Shown piece by piece: positions 25,981 to 34,595 of a DNA stretch of 64,000 bases. The stretch spans positions 24,884 through 88,883 of the forward strand of contig CAUBVH010000008.1 of NCBI GenBank assembly GCA_958439425.1, read 5' to 3'. The DNA comes from an uncultured Collinsella sp. (GTDB taxonomy: Bacteria; Actinomycetota; Coriobacteriia; Coriobacteriales; Coriobacteriaceae). Below the pieces are notes generated by a model, which saw only the letters and a program-made list of their open reading frames with translations, ran no database searches and was not told the origin of the DNA. How positions within the stretch are numbered: the first letter of the stretch is position 1; each line of letters starts with the position of its first letter. The position numbers were made by a program, and so were the translations under genes.

Positions 25981-27598
25981 GCTGCAGGTTTCTAACATTG
26001 CACTCATTCGTGAGGCGACGCTGGTGCCGAGTGCTGGTCTGACTGTCCTGACCGGCGAGACCGGCGCCGGCAAGACCGCGCTGCTCTCGGCCCTCAAGCT
26101 TATTTTGGGTGAGCGCGCGGATTCGTCGACGGTGCGCGAGGGCGAGGCGCTGGCGAGTGTCGAGGCGCGTTTGTTCGACGGCCCGCACGACACGGAAGGC
26201 TTCACGGTCCAGCGCAGCCTTTCCGCTGAGGGCCGCAGCCGCGTGAAGATTGACGGCCGTATCGCCAGTGTGCGCGAGCTTTCGGAGCGCGTCGGCGTGA
26301 TGATGGATCTGTGTGGCCAGCACGAGCACCAGCGCTTGCTCGATCCGGCGCATCATGTTGCTATGGTCGATGCCTGGGCAGGGCGCCCGGCACTCGAGAC
26401 GCTGGATGCGTACCGCGCCTGCTTTAAGGCTTCGCGTGACGCCGCCAAGGAGCTTCGCCGTGTGGAGGAAGCCTCGCGTGCGCAGGGGAGCCGTGTCGAG
26501 GAGGCTCGCTTTGCCCTCGAGCGCATCGGCGCGGTCGACCCCAAGCCGGGCGAGTATGAGGAACTCGAGGAACTGCTGCCGCGCTCCGAACATGCCGAGG
26601 TTCTGGTTGCCACAGCTAACGATGCCCATGCATCGCTTGTCGCCGAAGGGGGAGCGCTCGATGCCGTGAACAGCGCCGTGGCAGAGCTTTCCCGTATGGC
26701 TACCGTCGATCGCAAACTGGGCGACATTGCTGATGCGCTTTCGGATGCCTGTATCTCCCTTGAGGATAGCGCGAACGAGCTTCGTGCCTATCGCGATGGC
26801 GTCGCCTTCGACCCGCGCGAGCTCGCTCGCATGCGTGAGCGGTATTCCGACCTCAAGGGCCTGTTGCGTCAGTGGGGTCCCACCATGGACGATGTTTTTG
26901 CCATGCGCGATCGCTCGCAAGAGCTGCTGTCCTTGGTCGATGATGGCGATGAACAGATCAAAAAGGCGCGTGAATCACTTGGTGCTGCCGAGCGCGAGTT
27001 GTTTGCCGCTGCCAAGGCGCTTAAGCGCGCTCGCAATACGGCTGCCCCGCGCTTCTGCCACGAGGTTGGTCGTCAGATGGCACGCTTGGAGATGGGCGGC
27101 GCCGAGCTCGTTTGGGAGTCGCGTGATCTTCCGCGCGCCGAGTGGACGCCGGCGGGTCCTTCGAGCTACGAGCTTTTGTATCGCAGCGGTGCCGGCTTGA
27201 CGCCGCGACCCCTGCGCCGCATTGCGTCGGGCGGCGAGCTCAGCCGCGTTATGCTGGCGAGCAAAGTGGTCTTGGGTAATGCTGACGGCGTCGACACACT
27301 GGTATTTGACGAGGTCGATGCCGGTGTCGGCGGCTCCACGGCTCGTGCTCTTGCTGGTGTGCTGGCCGATCTTGCCGCTACGCATCAAGTGATTGTCGTA
27401 ACCCACTTGGCGCAAGTCGCCGTCATGGCCGACAAGCATTATGTTGTCAGCAAGGAGCCGGGCGATGTTCCCCAGACGCATTTGGACGAGGTAACCGGCG
27501 AAGCGCGTACCGCCGAGATCGCCCGCATGCTCAGCGGCGATCAGTCCGAGGCAAGCTTGGCCCACGCAAAGCAGATGCTCGAAGAAGTTCGAGGCTAG
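25970..27598 (+). CDS. recN: DNA repair protein RecN
   Basis: SMC-like ATPase for double-strand-break repair. 542 residues: N-terminal Walker A GETGAGKTALLSALK, a coiled-coil middle (about residues 150-360) and the C-terminal half with IASGGELSRVMLASKVVL (signature) and LVFDEVDAGVGGSTA (Walker B/D-loop). VVTHLAQVAVMADKHY is the His switch. It is the last gene of the efp-recN run. Confidence 0.95.
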   Translation: MIDELQVSNIALIREATLVPSAGLTVLTGETGAGKTALLSALKLILGERADSSTVREGEALASVEARLFDGPHDTEGFTVQRSLSAEGRSRVKIDGRIASVRELSERVGVMMDLCGQHEHQRLLDPAHHVAMVDAWAGRPALETLDAYRACFKASRDAAKELRRVEEASRAQGSRVEEARFALERIGAVDPKPGEYEELEELLPRSEHAEVLVATANDAHASLVAEGGALDAVNSAVAELSRMATVDRKLGDIADALSDACISLEDSANELRAYRDGVAFDPRELARMRERYSDLKGLLRQWGPTMDDVFAMRDRSQELLSLVDDGDEQIKKARESLGAAERELFAAAKALKRARNTAAPRFCHEVGRQMARLEMGGAELVWESRDLPRAEWTPAGPSSYELLYRSGAGLTPRPLRRIASGGELSRVMLASKVVLGNADGVDTLVFDEVDAGVGGSTARALAGVLADLAATHQVIVVTHLAQVAVMADKHYVVSKEPGDVPQTHLDEVTGEARTAEIARMLSGDQSEASLAHAKQMLEEVRG

Positions 27599-27616
27599 GT
27601 CGTATCAGCGGTGTTG

Positions 27617-27649
27617 GTGGGACAAAATAGACTGAAATTTTTGTCCCAC
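27617..27649. repeat. 11-base inverted repeat between convergent recN and rpiR
   Basis: GTGGGACAAAA (27617-27627) is matched perfectly by TTTTGTCCCAC (27639-27649) around 11 bases. It lies between two converging genes and may act as a two-way terminator, although the T-run is inside the stem rather than after it. Confidence 0.6.
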
Positions 27650-27657
27650 TACGCGTT

Positions 27658-28515
27658 TTACTCAACGACCTTGTCCGGCTGGATGAGCTCCTCGTAGTAG
27701 CTGATATGTTCGCGAGCGTCTTCAATCTCGGGCAGCAGGAAGTTGTAGATAACTTCGATGATCATCGTGGCGCTGATCTTGGAGAACGCAAAGTCACCCG
27801 TCGTCAGCAGCGCCTCGTGGTTGACGGTATTAAAAGTGTAGTCTGCCAGGCGCGCGAGTGGAGACTTGCTGTCGCTGCTGATGACGACTACGGTGGCACC
27901 GCAGTCGCGAGCCGCTTTTGCCATGCGATTCAGTCGGCGCGACTTGCCGGAGTTTGAGATGAGCACGATGACGTCACCCGGGCGCAACGTGAGCGCAAAG
28001 CCGATTGATGTCTCGCTAATGGTGCTCGCCATGCAGCGCAGGCCCAGCTGCGAAAACTTAAACGTCGCATCGAGCGCGACCGCGTTCGTATTGCCCACAG
28101 CCGCAAACTCAATAACTCCTGCATGCTTAAGGGCATGCACAACAGCCGCCAACGTATCGTGGTCGATCCCGTCGATGGTCGCATTAAGCTCGCTCACCTT
28201 GGCAGCCAGGATGTTCTTAAGGCTCTGCTCCATATTGTCGAGCGAGACTTCGTCAGTCAGGCCCTCGTTGCGCTGGCTTTCCAAATCCCTCGCCAGCGAA
28301 AACTGAAAGCTGCGGAAGCTGCCAAAGCCTAGCTTGCGGCAGAAGCGCGAAACGGTCGCCTCGGACGTGGCGGCGGCGCGCGAGAGCTGAGCCGCCGTGA
28401 GGCGTGGCGCCTCGGACTGGTGCTCCAATATATAGTCGACAATGCGCTGCTCGGACTCGCTGTATCCCTGATGGGTACTAATGAGGGAAAGTGCGCTCTT
28501 GCTACTATCGGTCAT
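27658..28515 (-). CDS. RpiR/MurR-family transcriptional regulator
   Basis: 285 residues from ATG 28515 (minus strand) behind GGAGC. An N-terminal HTH_6 domain (LTAAQLSRAAATSEATVSRFCRKLGF) is followed by a C-terminal SIS sugar-phosphate-binding domain with VIEFAAVGNTNAVALD and VIVLISNSGKSRRLN. Such regulators sense phosphosugars. It is divergent from the fructose-type PTS gene, which it probably controls. Confidence 0.88.
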   Translation of the reverse strand: MTDSSKSALSLISTHQGYSESEQRIVDYILEHQSEAPRLTAAQLSRAAATSEATVSRFCRKLGFGSFRSFQFSLARDLESQRNEGLTDEVSLDNMEQSLKNILAAKVSELNATIDGIDHDTLAAVVHALKHAGVIEFAAVGNTNAVALDATFKFSQLGLRCMASTISETSIGFALTLRPGDVIVLISNSGKSRRLNRMAKAARDCGATVVVISSDSKSPLARLADYTFNTVNHEALLTTGDFAFSKISATMIIEVIYNFLLPEIEDAREHISYYEELIQPDKVVE

Positions 28516-28645
28516 GGATGGCTCCTGGTTGGCATGAAAAACGGACTCGCTTTGTAATGTCATAGTATAGGGGGATTTTCAATTACAAGATACACCTTGC
28601 CGTTTCAACTGTTGATGGTAAACTTTCACCTACCGTTTACGGTTA

Positions 28646-28660
28646 TGAAAGAACCTTTCA
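28646..28660. promoter_or_regulatory. Candidate operator for the RpiR regulator
   Basis: A perfect palindrome TGAAAG-AAC-CTTTCA in the divergent intergenic region. Extra half-sites CTTTCA occur at 28623-28628 and near 28709. Assignment to RpiR is inferred from position. Confidence 0.4.
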
Positions 28661-28787
28661 CCGGAGAATTGCGCCTTGTCTCTTCTCACGCGGACGGTAG
28701 GTTGGTATCTTTCAGTTGTGGAAAAGCGCGCAAGGACGCGCGTGTAGGGGAGCGCCTGCGGGCGCAAAACTTAAAAAGGAGGGACAC

Positions 28788-30791
28788 ATGGCTAAGTTTG
28801 ACATCATCGCCGCCACCGGTTGCCCGACCGGCATTGCGCACACCTTCATGGCGAAGGAGGCGCTGGAGAAGGCAGCTGCCGAGCGAGGTCTGTCCATTAA
28901 GGTCGAGACCCATGGCCAGGTCGGTGTCGAGAACGAGCTCACCAAGAGCGAGATCGCCGGTGCCAAGGCCGTCGTCGTCGCAGCCGATAAGGATGTCCAG
29001 GCGGAGCGTTTCGCCGGCAAGCGCATGGTTTCCGTTGGTGTTTCCAAGGCCCTGTCCGTCGAGGCAGCCGGGAAGCTTATCGACCGCGCGCTCGCCGCCA
29101 AGGGTGACGACTCGGTTGCGGCTGCTGCCGATGTCGAGGATGAGGTCGAGGAGAAGGAGTCCATCGGCCACATCATCTACAAGCACCTCATGAACGGCGT
29201 CAGCCACATGCTGGTCTTCGTCGTCGCCGGTGGTGTCCTGACCGCCGTTTCGTTCCTGTGGGGCATCACGTCCTTCGATTCGACGGCGTCTGACTACAAC
29301 AGCTTTGCCGCTATGCTCAAGATCATCGGCGGCATCGCCATGAACCTCATGGTTCCCGTGCTTTCCGCCTACATCGCCGAGTCCATCGGCAAGCGCCCGG
29401 CACTCGTCCCCGGCTTTGTTGCCGGTATGATCGCCATCCAGGGTCTGCCCGTTAACGCCGAGACCGGTATGATCGACGCCGGCGGCGCCGGCGTGGGCTT
29501 CGGTTTCCTGGGCGGCATCGTCGGCGGCTTCCTCGCTGGCTATGTCATCCTGCTGCTCGAGAAGGTCTTCTCCAAGCTGCCCAAGAACCTGGACGGCCTC
29601 AAGGCTATCTTCCTGTACCCGCTGTTCTCGACTGCCATCGTCGGCCTGGTCATGCTCGGCATCTCCGGCCCCATGGCTGCCATCAACACCGCCATGATGG
29701 ACTTCCTCAAGGGCCTGTCCGCCTCTGGCGCCATTGTCCTGGGTCTTGCCATCGGCTGCATGTGCGCCGTTGACATGGGCGGCCCGGTCAACAAGGCTGC
29801 TTACGTCACCGGTACCGCTATGCTCACCGAGGCCCTGGCCGCCGGCGTCGGCACCGACACCTACAACTTCGGCACCAACTTCATGGCTGCCGTCTCCGCC
29901 GCCTGCATCGTTCCGCCGCTGATCACCACCTTCGCTGTCGTTGTCGGCAAGAAGTACTTCAGCCAGGAGGATCACGACGCCGGTATCGTCAACCTCATTC
30001 TTGGTTGCACCCACATCACCGAGGGCGCCATTCCGTTCATGACCAAGAACATCTGGCCGGTCATGCCCATCATGATGCTCGGTTCCTCCATCGCCTCGAT
30101 CCTGACCATTATGTTCAACGTCCACGATCCGGCGCCCCACGGTGGCTTCCTGGTCCTGCCCGTTGTCGAGAACGGTCCGCTGTGGGTCCTCGCGATCCTC
30201 ATCGGCGCTGTGGTCGGTGGCATCCTGTTCGTGGCCTTCAAGAAGTACGACTTCGAGAAGAATCAGAAGGCCGCTCCTGTAGCCAAGCCGGTTGAGGCTT
30301 CCAAGGCTGCTGCCGTTGAGGCCCCTAAGGCCGAGGCTGCCGACTTCGTGAAGGTCGAGAATGTCTTTGTCGCCGAGGACTTCGCTTCTCGTGACGAGGC
30401 TCTGAGCTTCGTTTCCAACCAGGCCGTCAAGGCCGGTATCGCCAGCGACGCCGACGCCGTCATGAACGCCTTCCTGGCCCGCGAGGCCGAGGGCACCACG
30501 GGCATGATGGAGGGCTTCGCCATCCCGCATGCCAAGTCCGACGCCATTACCGAGGCTGCCGTCATCGTCGTCAAGGACGAGTCCGGCGTGACCGGTTGGG
30601 ACACCATGGACGGCGCTCCCGTCAACGTGGCTATCGCCCTGCTCATCCCCGGTGCCCAGGCCGGCACTACGCACCTCAAAATCCTGTCCAAGGTCGCCGA
30701 GGCGCTCATGGACGAGGACTTCCGTGCCACCGTCAAGGGTTCCACCGACGCCGCCGAGATCGCCAAGACGATCAACGCCCGCCTGGTCTAA
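28788..30791 (+). CDS. fruA: Fructose-type PTS enzyme II (IIB-IIC-IIA fusion)
   Basis: Imports and phosphorylates a sugar, probably fructose to fructose-1-phosphate. 667 residues from ATG 28788 behind AGGAGGG. IIB (about 1-105) has the phospho-Cys in IIAATGCPTGIAHTFMA; IIC (about 125-490) has many membrane helices and the GFVAGMIAIQG and HITEGAIPF motifs; IIA (about 520-667) carries the phospho-His in EGFAIPHAKSDAI. The domain order with IIA last differs from the more usual IIA-IIB-IIC order. Neighbouring PfkB kinases fit fructose-1-phosphate metabolism. Confidence 0.92.
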   Translation: MAKFDIIAATGCPTGIAHTFMAKEALEKAAAERGLSIKVETHGQVGVENELTKSEIAGAKAVVVAADKDVQAERFAGKRMVSVGVSKALSVEAAGKLIDRALAAKGDDSVAAAADVEDEVEEKESIGHIIYKHLMNGVSHMLVFVVAGGVLTAVSFLWGITSFDSTASDYNSFAAMLKIIGGIAMNLMVPVLSAYIAESIGKRPALVPGFVAGMIAIQGLPVNAETGMIDAGGAGVGFGFLGGIVGGFLAGYVILLLEKVFSKLPKNLDGLKAIFLYPLFSTAIVGLVMLGISGPMAAINTAMMDFLKGLSASGAIVLGLAIGCMCAVDMGGPVNKAAYVTGTAMLTEALAAGVGTDTYNFGTNFMAAVSAACIVPPLITTFAVVVGKKYFSQEDHDAGIVNLILGCTHITEGAIPFMTKNIWPVMPIMMLGSSIASILTIMFNVHDPAPHGGFLVLPVVENGPLWVLAILIGAVVGGILFVAFKKYDFEKNQKAAPVAKPVEASKAAAVEAPKAEAADFVKVENVFVAEDFASRDEALSFVSNQAVKAGIASDADAVMNAFLAREAEGTTGMMEGFAIPHAKSDAITEAAVIVVKDESGVTGWDTMDGAPVNVAIALLIPGAQAGTTHLKILSKVAEALMDEDFRATVKGSTDAAEIAKTINARLV

Positions 30792-30826
30792 TTCCGCAGT
30801 ACGCGAATAACATCGCCCCCTGTAAC

Positions 30827-30862
30827 AAAGGCGAGGACTCCCTACGGGTCCTCGCCTTTTTT
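30827..30862 (+). terminator. Rho-independent terminator of the PTS gene
   Basis: AAAGGCGAGGAC (30827-30838) pairs with GTCCTCGCCTTT (30848-30859) and a T-run follows to 30862. Confidence 0.92.
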
Positions 30863-31031
30863 CATACCACCCGGCACTCAGGGACGTTCCTTTCCTGCCG
30901 GCACCCCGGGACACTCCTTAGTCCCCGACAGGGCATAAATAGCCCTCATCGACTGAATCACCCACGCGAACAATAATTCATCCAGAATTCCTTTTGCACG
31001 ATATTTCTTGGACGGAAGCATGTTCCCGCAG

Positions 31032-31158
31032 CTCGCCTGCCGGGCGGGGCGGTTAAGTTTGTCGCGAGTTCCGCACGCAAAGGAAAGCACTTAATGTGCT
31101 TTCCGTCTTGCGCAGGACTGTAGAGCAGCAAACTTAACCGCCCCGCCCGGCAGGCGAG
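31032..31158. repeat. 127-base palindromic element with perfect 30-base arms
   Basis: The arm at 31032-31061 is exactly the reverse complement of 31129-31158. Inside, GGAAAGCAC (31082-31090) and GTGCTTTCC (31096-31104) form a second perfect stem, and the remaining flanks pair imperfectly, so the whole element can fold into one long hairpin. It lies in the 507-base gap between the EII gene and ptsH. The rest of that gap (30863-31031) shows only short hairpins, GGGACACTCCTTAGTCCC at 30908-30925 and one at 30930-30946. It could be a miniature transposable element, a repeated extragenic element or a structured RNA. Confidence 0.9.
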
Positions 31159-31298
31159 CGGACAGCGAACGACATCTGTCCAACAATTCGTGCGAAACAC
31201 AATGAAAAACCGTTTGATGTGAGTTAATATAAACAACGTCGTGAATCTGACTCCTGCCACATGCATGACAGGGGTTAAACACAAAAAAGGAGTCAACT

Positions 31299-31562
31299 AT
31301 GGTTTCTGAGAAGGCTACCCTCGTTAATCCTCAGGGTCTGCACATGCGTCCGGCTGGTCTGTTCGCCTCCACCATGGGCAAGTACGCCTGTGACGTGACG
31401 GTCGTCACCCCCGAGAAGGAGGTCAACGGCAAGTCCCCGATGGCCCTCATGGCTGCTGGTATCCCCTGCGGTACCGAGGTCGAGGTCAAGTGCGACGGCG
31501 CCGACGAGGCCGAGGCTCTGGCTGCTGCCATCGAGCTCATCAAGAGCGGTCTTGGCGAGTAG
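31299..31562 (+). CDS. ptsH: Phosphocarrier protein HPr
   Basis: Carries phosphate from enzyme I to PTS enzymes II. 87 residues; the active His15 is in NPQGLHMRPAG and the regulatory Ser46 region reads NGKSPMALMA, so HPr kinase control is possible. A strong AAAAGGAG ribosome site precedes ATG 31299. An A/T-rich candidate -10 (TAATATAAA, 31225-31233) lies upstream. A hairpin with a T-run separates it from ptsI. Confidence 0.96.
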   Translation: MVSEKATLVNPQGLHMRPAGLFASTMGKYACDVTVVTPEKEVNGKSPMALMAAGIPCGTEVEVKCDGADEAEALAAAIELIKSGLGE

Positions 31563-31605
31563 AACTCAAACGGGTCGCATGTTGAACAACTAAGTTCATA
31601 TTTGG

Positions 31606-31643
31606 GGGCGCAGTGACCTGTTGTAAGGTAGCTGCGCTCTTTT
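31606..31643 (+). terminator. Attenuator-like hairpin between ptsH and ptsI
   Basis: GGGCGCAG (31606-31613) pairs with CTGCGCTC (31632-31639) with an inner ACCT/AGGT stem, followed by TTTT. It may end most transcripts after ptsH, giving more HPr than enzyme I. Confidence 0.65.
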
Positions 31644-31689
31644 GTCATGGATATGGCAAAACGCTTTATCACATGACACGGAGAGAGGA

Positions 31690-33399
31690 ATGGGAATGTA
31701 TCAGGGAGTCAACGCTTCCGAGGGCATCGGTATCGGCACCGTCATGGTCGCCGTCGATCCCGACTTGACGTTTGAGCCGCACGAGGTTGCTGATTCGGCA
31801 GCAGAGAAGGAGCGCTATCAGTCCGCTCTTTCGGTCTTCTGCGAGAAGACCCAGGCTCAGGCCGACCACATGAAGGAGACGGTGGGCGAGGCCGAGGCCG
31901 AGATCATGAGCGGACACATTGTCCTGGCTCAGGACCCGGGCATGACCGACGCCATCAACGCCGCCATTGACGGCGGCACCTGCGCCGAGCAGGCGCTCAT
32001 GGACACCTCGACCATGTTCGAGAACATGTTCCTGTCCATGGACGACGAGATGTTCCGTCTGCGCGCGGCCGACATCGCCGACATCCGCACCGGTATTCTG
32101 GCCGAGCTGCTGGGCAAGGAGGTCGTCGACCTCTCCGTCCTGCCCGAGAATACCGTCGTTGTCGTGCACGACCTCACGCCGTCCATGACCGCCACGATCG
32201 ATAAGGCCCACGTTGCCGGTATCGTCACCGAGACCGGTGGCCGCACGTCGCACTCCGCGATCATTGCGCGCGCCCTCGAGATCCCGGCTGTCCTTTCGGT
32301 TTCCAACAGCTGCACCGCGTTGCGCAACGGTATGACCGTTGTCGTCGACGGTGGCAAGGGTATCGTCGAGGCCGATCCCGACGAGGAGACGCTCGCTGCC
32401 TACACCGCCAAGGCCGAGGCCTTCGCTGCCGAGAAGGCAGCCCTCGAGGCCTTCCGTGGCAAGCCGTCCGTGACTGCCGATGGCATCAAGAAGATCATCG
32501 CCTGCAACATCGGTAACCCCGATGACGTGCCCAACGCGCTCGATCACGACGCCGAGGCTATCGGTCTGTTCCGCTCCGAGTTCCTGTTCATGGATTCTGC
32601 TGAGCTTCCTTCCGAGGAGGAGCAGTTCAACGCCTACCGTAAGGTCGCCAGCGCGCTCAAGGGTGCTCCGGTCATCATCCGCACGCTCGATGTGGGCGGC
32701 GACAAAGAGATTCCGTATCTGCACATGGTCAAGGAAGATAACCCCTTCATGGGCTTCCGCGCCGTGCGTTACTGCCTGGCCAATCCCGACCAGTACAAGG
32801 TCCAGCTCCGCGCTCTGCTGCGCGCCAGCGCCTTCGGTGACGTCAAGATCATGATCCCGCTCGTCACCTGCGTCGAGGAGGTCTTGGCTGTCAAGGAGCT
32901 CGTCGAGCAGTGCAAGGCCGAGCTGACCGAAGAGGGTCGCAAGTTCAACGAGAACATCGAGGTCGGCATCATGGTCGAGACGCCTGCAGCCTCGCTGCTC
33001 GCTGACCGCCTGGCCGAGGTCGCCGACTTCTTCTCCATCGGCACCAACGACCTGATCGGCTACACCATGTGCGCCGACCGTGGCAACGACACCATCTCCA
33101 ACCTGTACCAGGTTTACTATCCCGCCGTGCTCCGCTCGCTCAAGAACATCATCGAGAGCGGCGTGAAGGCCGGCATCATGGTCGGTATGTGCGGCGAGGC
33201 CGCTGCCGATCCGTTGCTCGAGCCGCTGCTGATCAGCTGGGGCCTGGAGGAGTTCTCGATGAGCGCTCCGTCCATCCTGCGCGCCCGCAAGACCATCAGC
33301 CAGTGGACCAAGGCCGAGTGCGACGAGCTCGCCGAGAAGGCACTCGCCTGCAACACCGCCGCCGAGGTCAAGGCACTGCTCGAGTCCGCAGCTCGCTAA
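31690..33399 (+). CDS. ptsI: PTS enzyme I (phosphoenolpyruvate-protein phosphotransferase)
   Basis: Takes phosphate from PEP and passes it to HPr. About 569 residues: the HPr-binding N-terminal domain, the phospho-His in GGRTSHSAIIARAL, and the PEP-binding barrel with LFRSEFLFM, IIRTLDVGGDKE, FFSIGTNDLIGYTM and the active Cys in GMCGEAAADP. ATG 31690 has GGAG six bases upstream; ATG 31696 is also plausible. Confidence 0.95.
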   Translation: MGMYQGVNASEGIGIGTVMVAVDPDLTFEPHEVADSAAEKERYQSALSVFCEKTQAQADHMKETVGEAEAEIMSGHIVLAQDPGMTDAINAAIDGGTCAEQALMDTSTMFENMFLSMDDEMFRLRAADIADIRTGILAELLGKEVVDLSVLPENTVVVVHDLTPSMTATIDKAHVAGIVTETGGRTSHSAIIARALEIPAVLSVSNSCTALRNGMTVVVDGGKGIVEADPDEETLAAYTAKAEAFAAEKAALEAFRGKPSVTADGIKKIIACNIGNPDDVPNALDHDAEAIGLFRSEFLFMDSAELPSEEEQFNAYRKVASALKGAPVIIRTLDVGGDKEIPYLHMVKEDNPFMGFRAVRYCLANPDQYKVQLRALLRASAFGDVKIMIPLVTCVEEVLAVKELVEQCKAELTEEGRKFNENIEVGIMVETPAASLLADRLAEVADFFSIGTNDLIGYTMCADRGNDTISNLYQVYYPAVLRSLKNIIESGVKAGIMVGMCGEAAADPLLEPLLISWGLEEFSMSAPSILRARKTISQWTKAECDELAEKALACNTAAEVKALLESAAR

Positions 33400-33473
33400 T
33401 TTGGTATCAGAGGTAACCGCGTGGTTGGAATGGGCCGGCCACGCGGCCCTCACATATACAGGGGGTACTGTAA

Positions 33474-34406
33474 ATGTTCTACACGCTAACCGCTAACCCG
33501 GCTGTCGACATGACGGTTTCGAGCTCTCCGCTCGAGCCCGATGAGAACGTCCGCACCGGCTCGGCCAGCTACACGGCTAACGGCAAGGGCCTCGACGTGT
33601 CCTTCGCCTTTAAGAAGATGGGCGTTGACACCGTCGCACTCGGCTTCTTTGCTGGCTTCACGGGCAAGTTCATCGTCGAGGAGGTCATGAACCTGGGTTG
33701 CCTCTGCCGCCCGGTCTGGACCGACGGTATCACGCGCATTAACACCTACGTCAACGATGGCCAGCACGAGTACGGCATCCTGAACCCGGGTGCTCCGATC
33801 ACGCCGCAGCACCAGGAGGAGCTCTACAACATCCTGGACACCGCGGGCGACCTTGAGTGCCTGATCGTTTCCGGCTCCGTGCCTCCCAAAGCTACGCCCG
33901 ACTTCCTGGCTCAGGTCATGGAGCACGCTCAGGCTCGTGGCGCCGACGTCGTCCTGGACCTGTCCTCCGACAAGCTCAAGGAGCTCGCTCACAAGAAGCC
34001 GCTGCTCATTAAGCCGAACCATCACGAGATGAAGGCTATCTTCGGCGTGCCGGTCGACACCGACGACGAGGTCCGCGTTGCCATGAAGCTGGCTCACGAG
34101 GCCGGCGTCCAGAACGTGCTGCTCACCCGTGGTAGCCGCGGTGACGCTTACTTCTCCAACGGCGAGGACATCTGGTATGCCAAGCGTGAGTTCAACATCA
34201 AGCTTGTCTCTTCCGTCTGCGCCGGCGACTGCACCCTCGCTGCGTTCCTGCACAAGTGGTACAGGGATCGCGACAACGTCGAGGAGGCCATGAAGCTCGC
34301 TATGGCCACCGGCGCCAACGTTGCTGAGTCCGTCGGCATCGGCGACTTTGGTCACGTCGACGAGTACAGCAAGCGCGTTGCTGTCCGCAAGCTCGATCGC
34401 AAGTAA
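33474..34406 (+). CDS. PfkB family kinase, probable 1-phosphofructokinase (copy 1)
   Basis: 310 residues of the LacC/FruK branch of the ribokinase family: LTANPAVDMTV start, TANGKGLDVSFAF (substrate/glycine loop, N-G in place of the usual G-G), WTDGITRINTYV, IVSGSVPP, LIKPNHHE and the catalytic Asp in VCAGDCTLAAF. It would phosphorylate fructose-1-phosphate or tagatose-6-phosphate. It follows ptsI by 74 bases containing a hairpin without a T-run, and ends at a terminator. A close paralogue follows. Confidence 0.85.
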   Translation: MFYTLTANPAVDMTVSSSPLEPDENVRTGSASYTANGKGLDVSFAFKKMGVDTVALGFFAGFTGKFIVEEVMNLGCLCRPVWTDGITRINTYVNDGQHEYGILNPGAPITPQHQEELYNILDTAGDLECLIVSGSVPPKATPDFLAQVMEHAQARGADVVLDLSSDKLKELAHKKPLLIKPNHHEMKAIFGVPVDTDDEVRVAMKLAHEAGVQNVLLTRGSRGDAYFSNGEDIWYAKREFNIKLVSSVCAGDCTLAAFLHKWYRDRDNVEEAMKLAMATGANVAESVGIGDFGHVDEYSKRVAVRKLDRK

Positions 34407-34434
34407 GCGAAACGCGACAAACTCGTGCGCATAC

Positions 34435-34466
34435 GGCGTCCCGGTTTCGACCGGGGCGCCTTTTTT
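34435..34466 (+). terminator. Rho-independent terminator after PfkB copy 1
   Basis: GGCGTCCCGG (34435-34444) pairs with CCGGGGCGCC (34451-34460) with one G-U pair; six T follow. Confidence 0.9.
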
Positions 34467-34507
34467 GTTCTGCCATGGGGGAGACATGTTCTGCCGTACT
34501 TCATCGC

Positions 34508-34555
34508 TTCCACACCGTTTACCGAGTTGTCCTAGCCTTTTACCGATGTGTGGAA
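34508..34555. promoter_or_regulatory. Putative regulatory region of PfkB copy 2 with inverted and direct repeats
   Basis: TTCCACAC (34508-34515) and GTGTGGAA (34548-34555) form an inverted repeat 32 bases apart. Between them TTTACCGA occurs twice. A -10-like TATACT starts at 34556. Together these suggest a regulated promoter, though the regulator is unknown. Confidence 0.35.
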
Positions 34556-34595
34556 TATACTTTCATTAACACGTTGCTTCGTGAAAGGAACATTC

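Noticed and set aside
30878..31090. 70-codon minus-strand frame near the ptsH leader
   Set aside because: It runs through the left arm of the palindromic element, has no ribosome site and no recognisable family.
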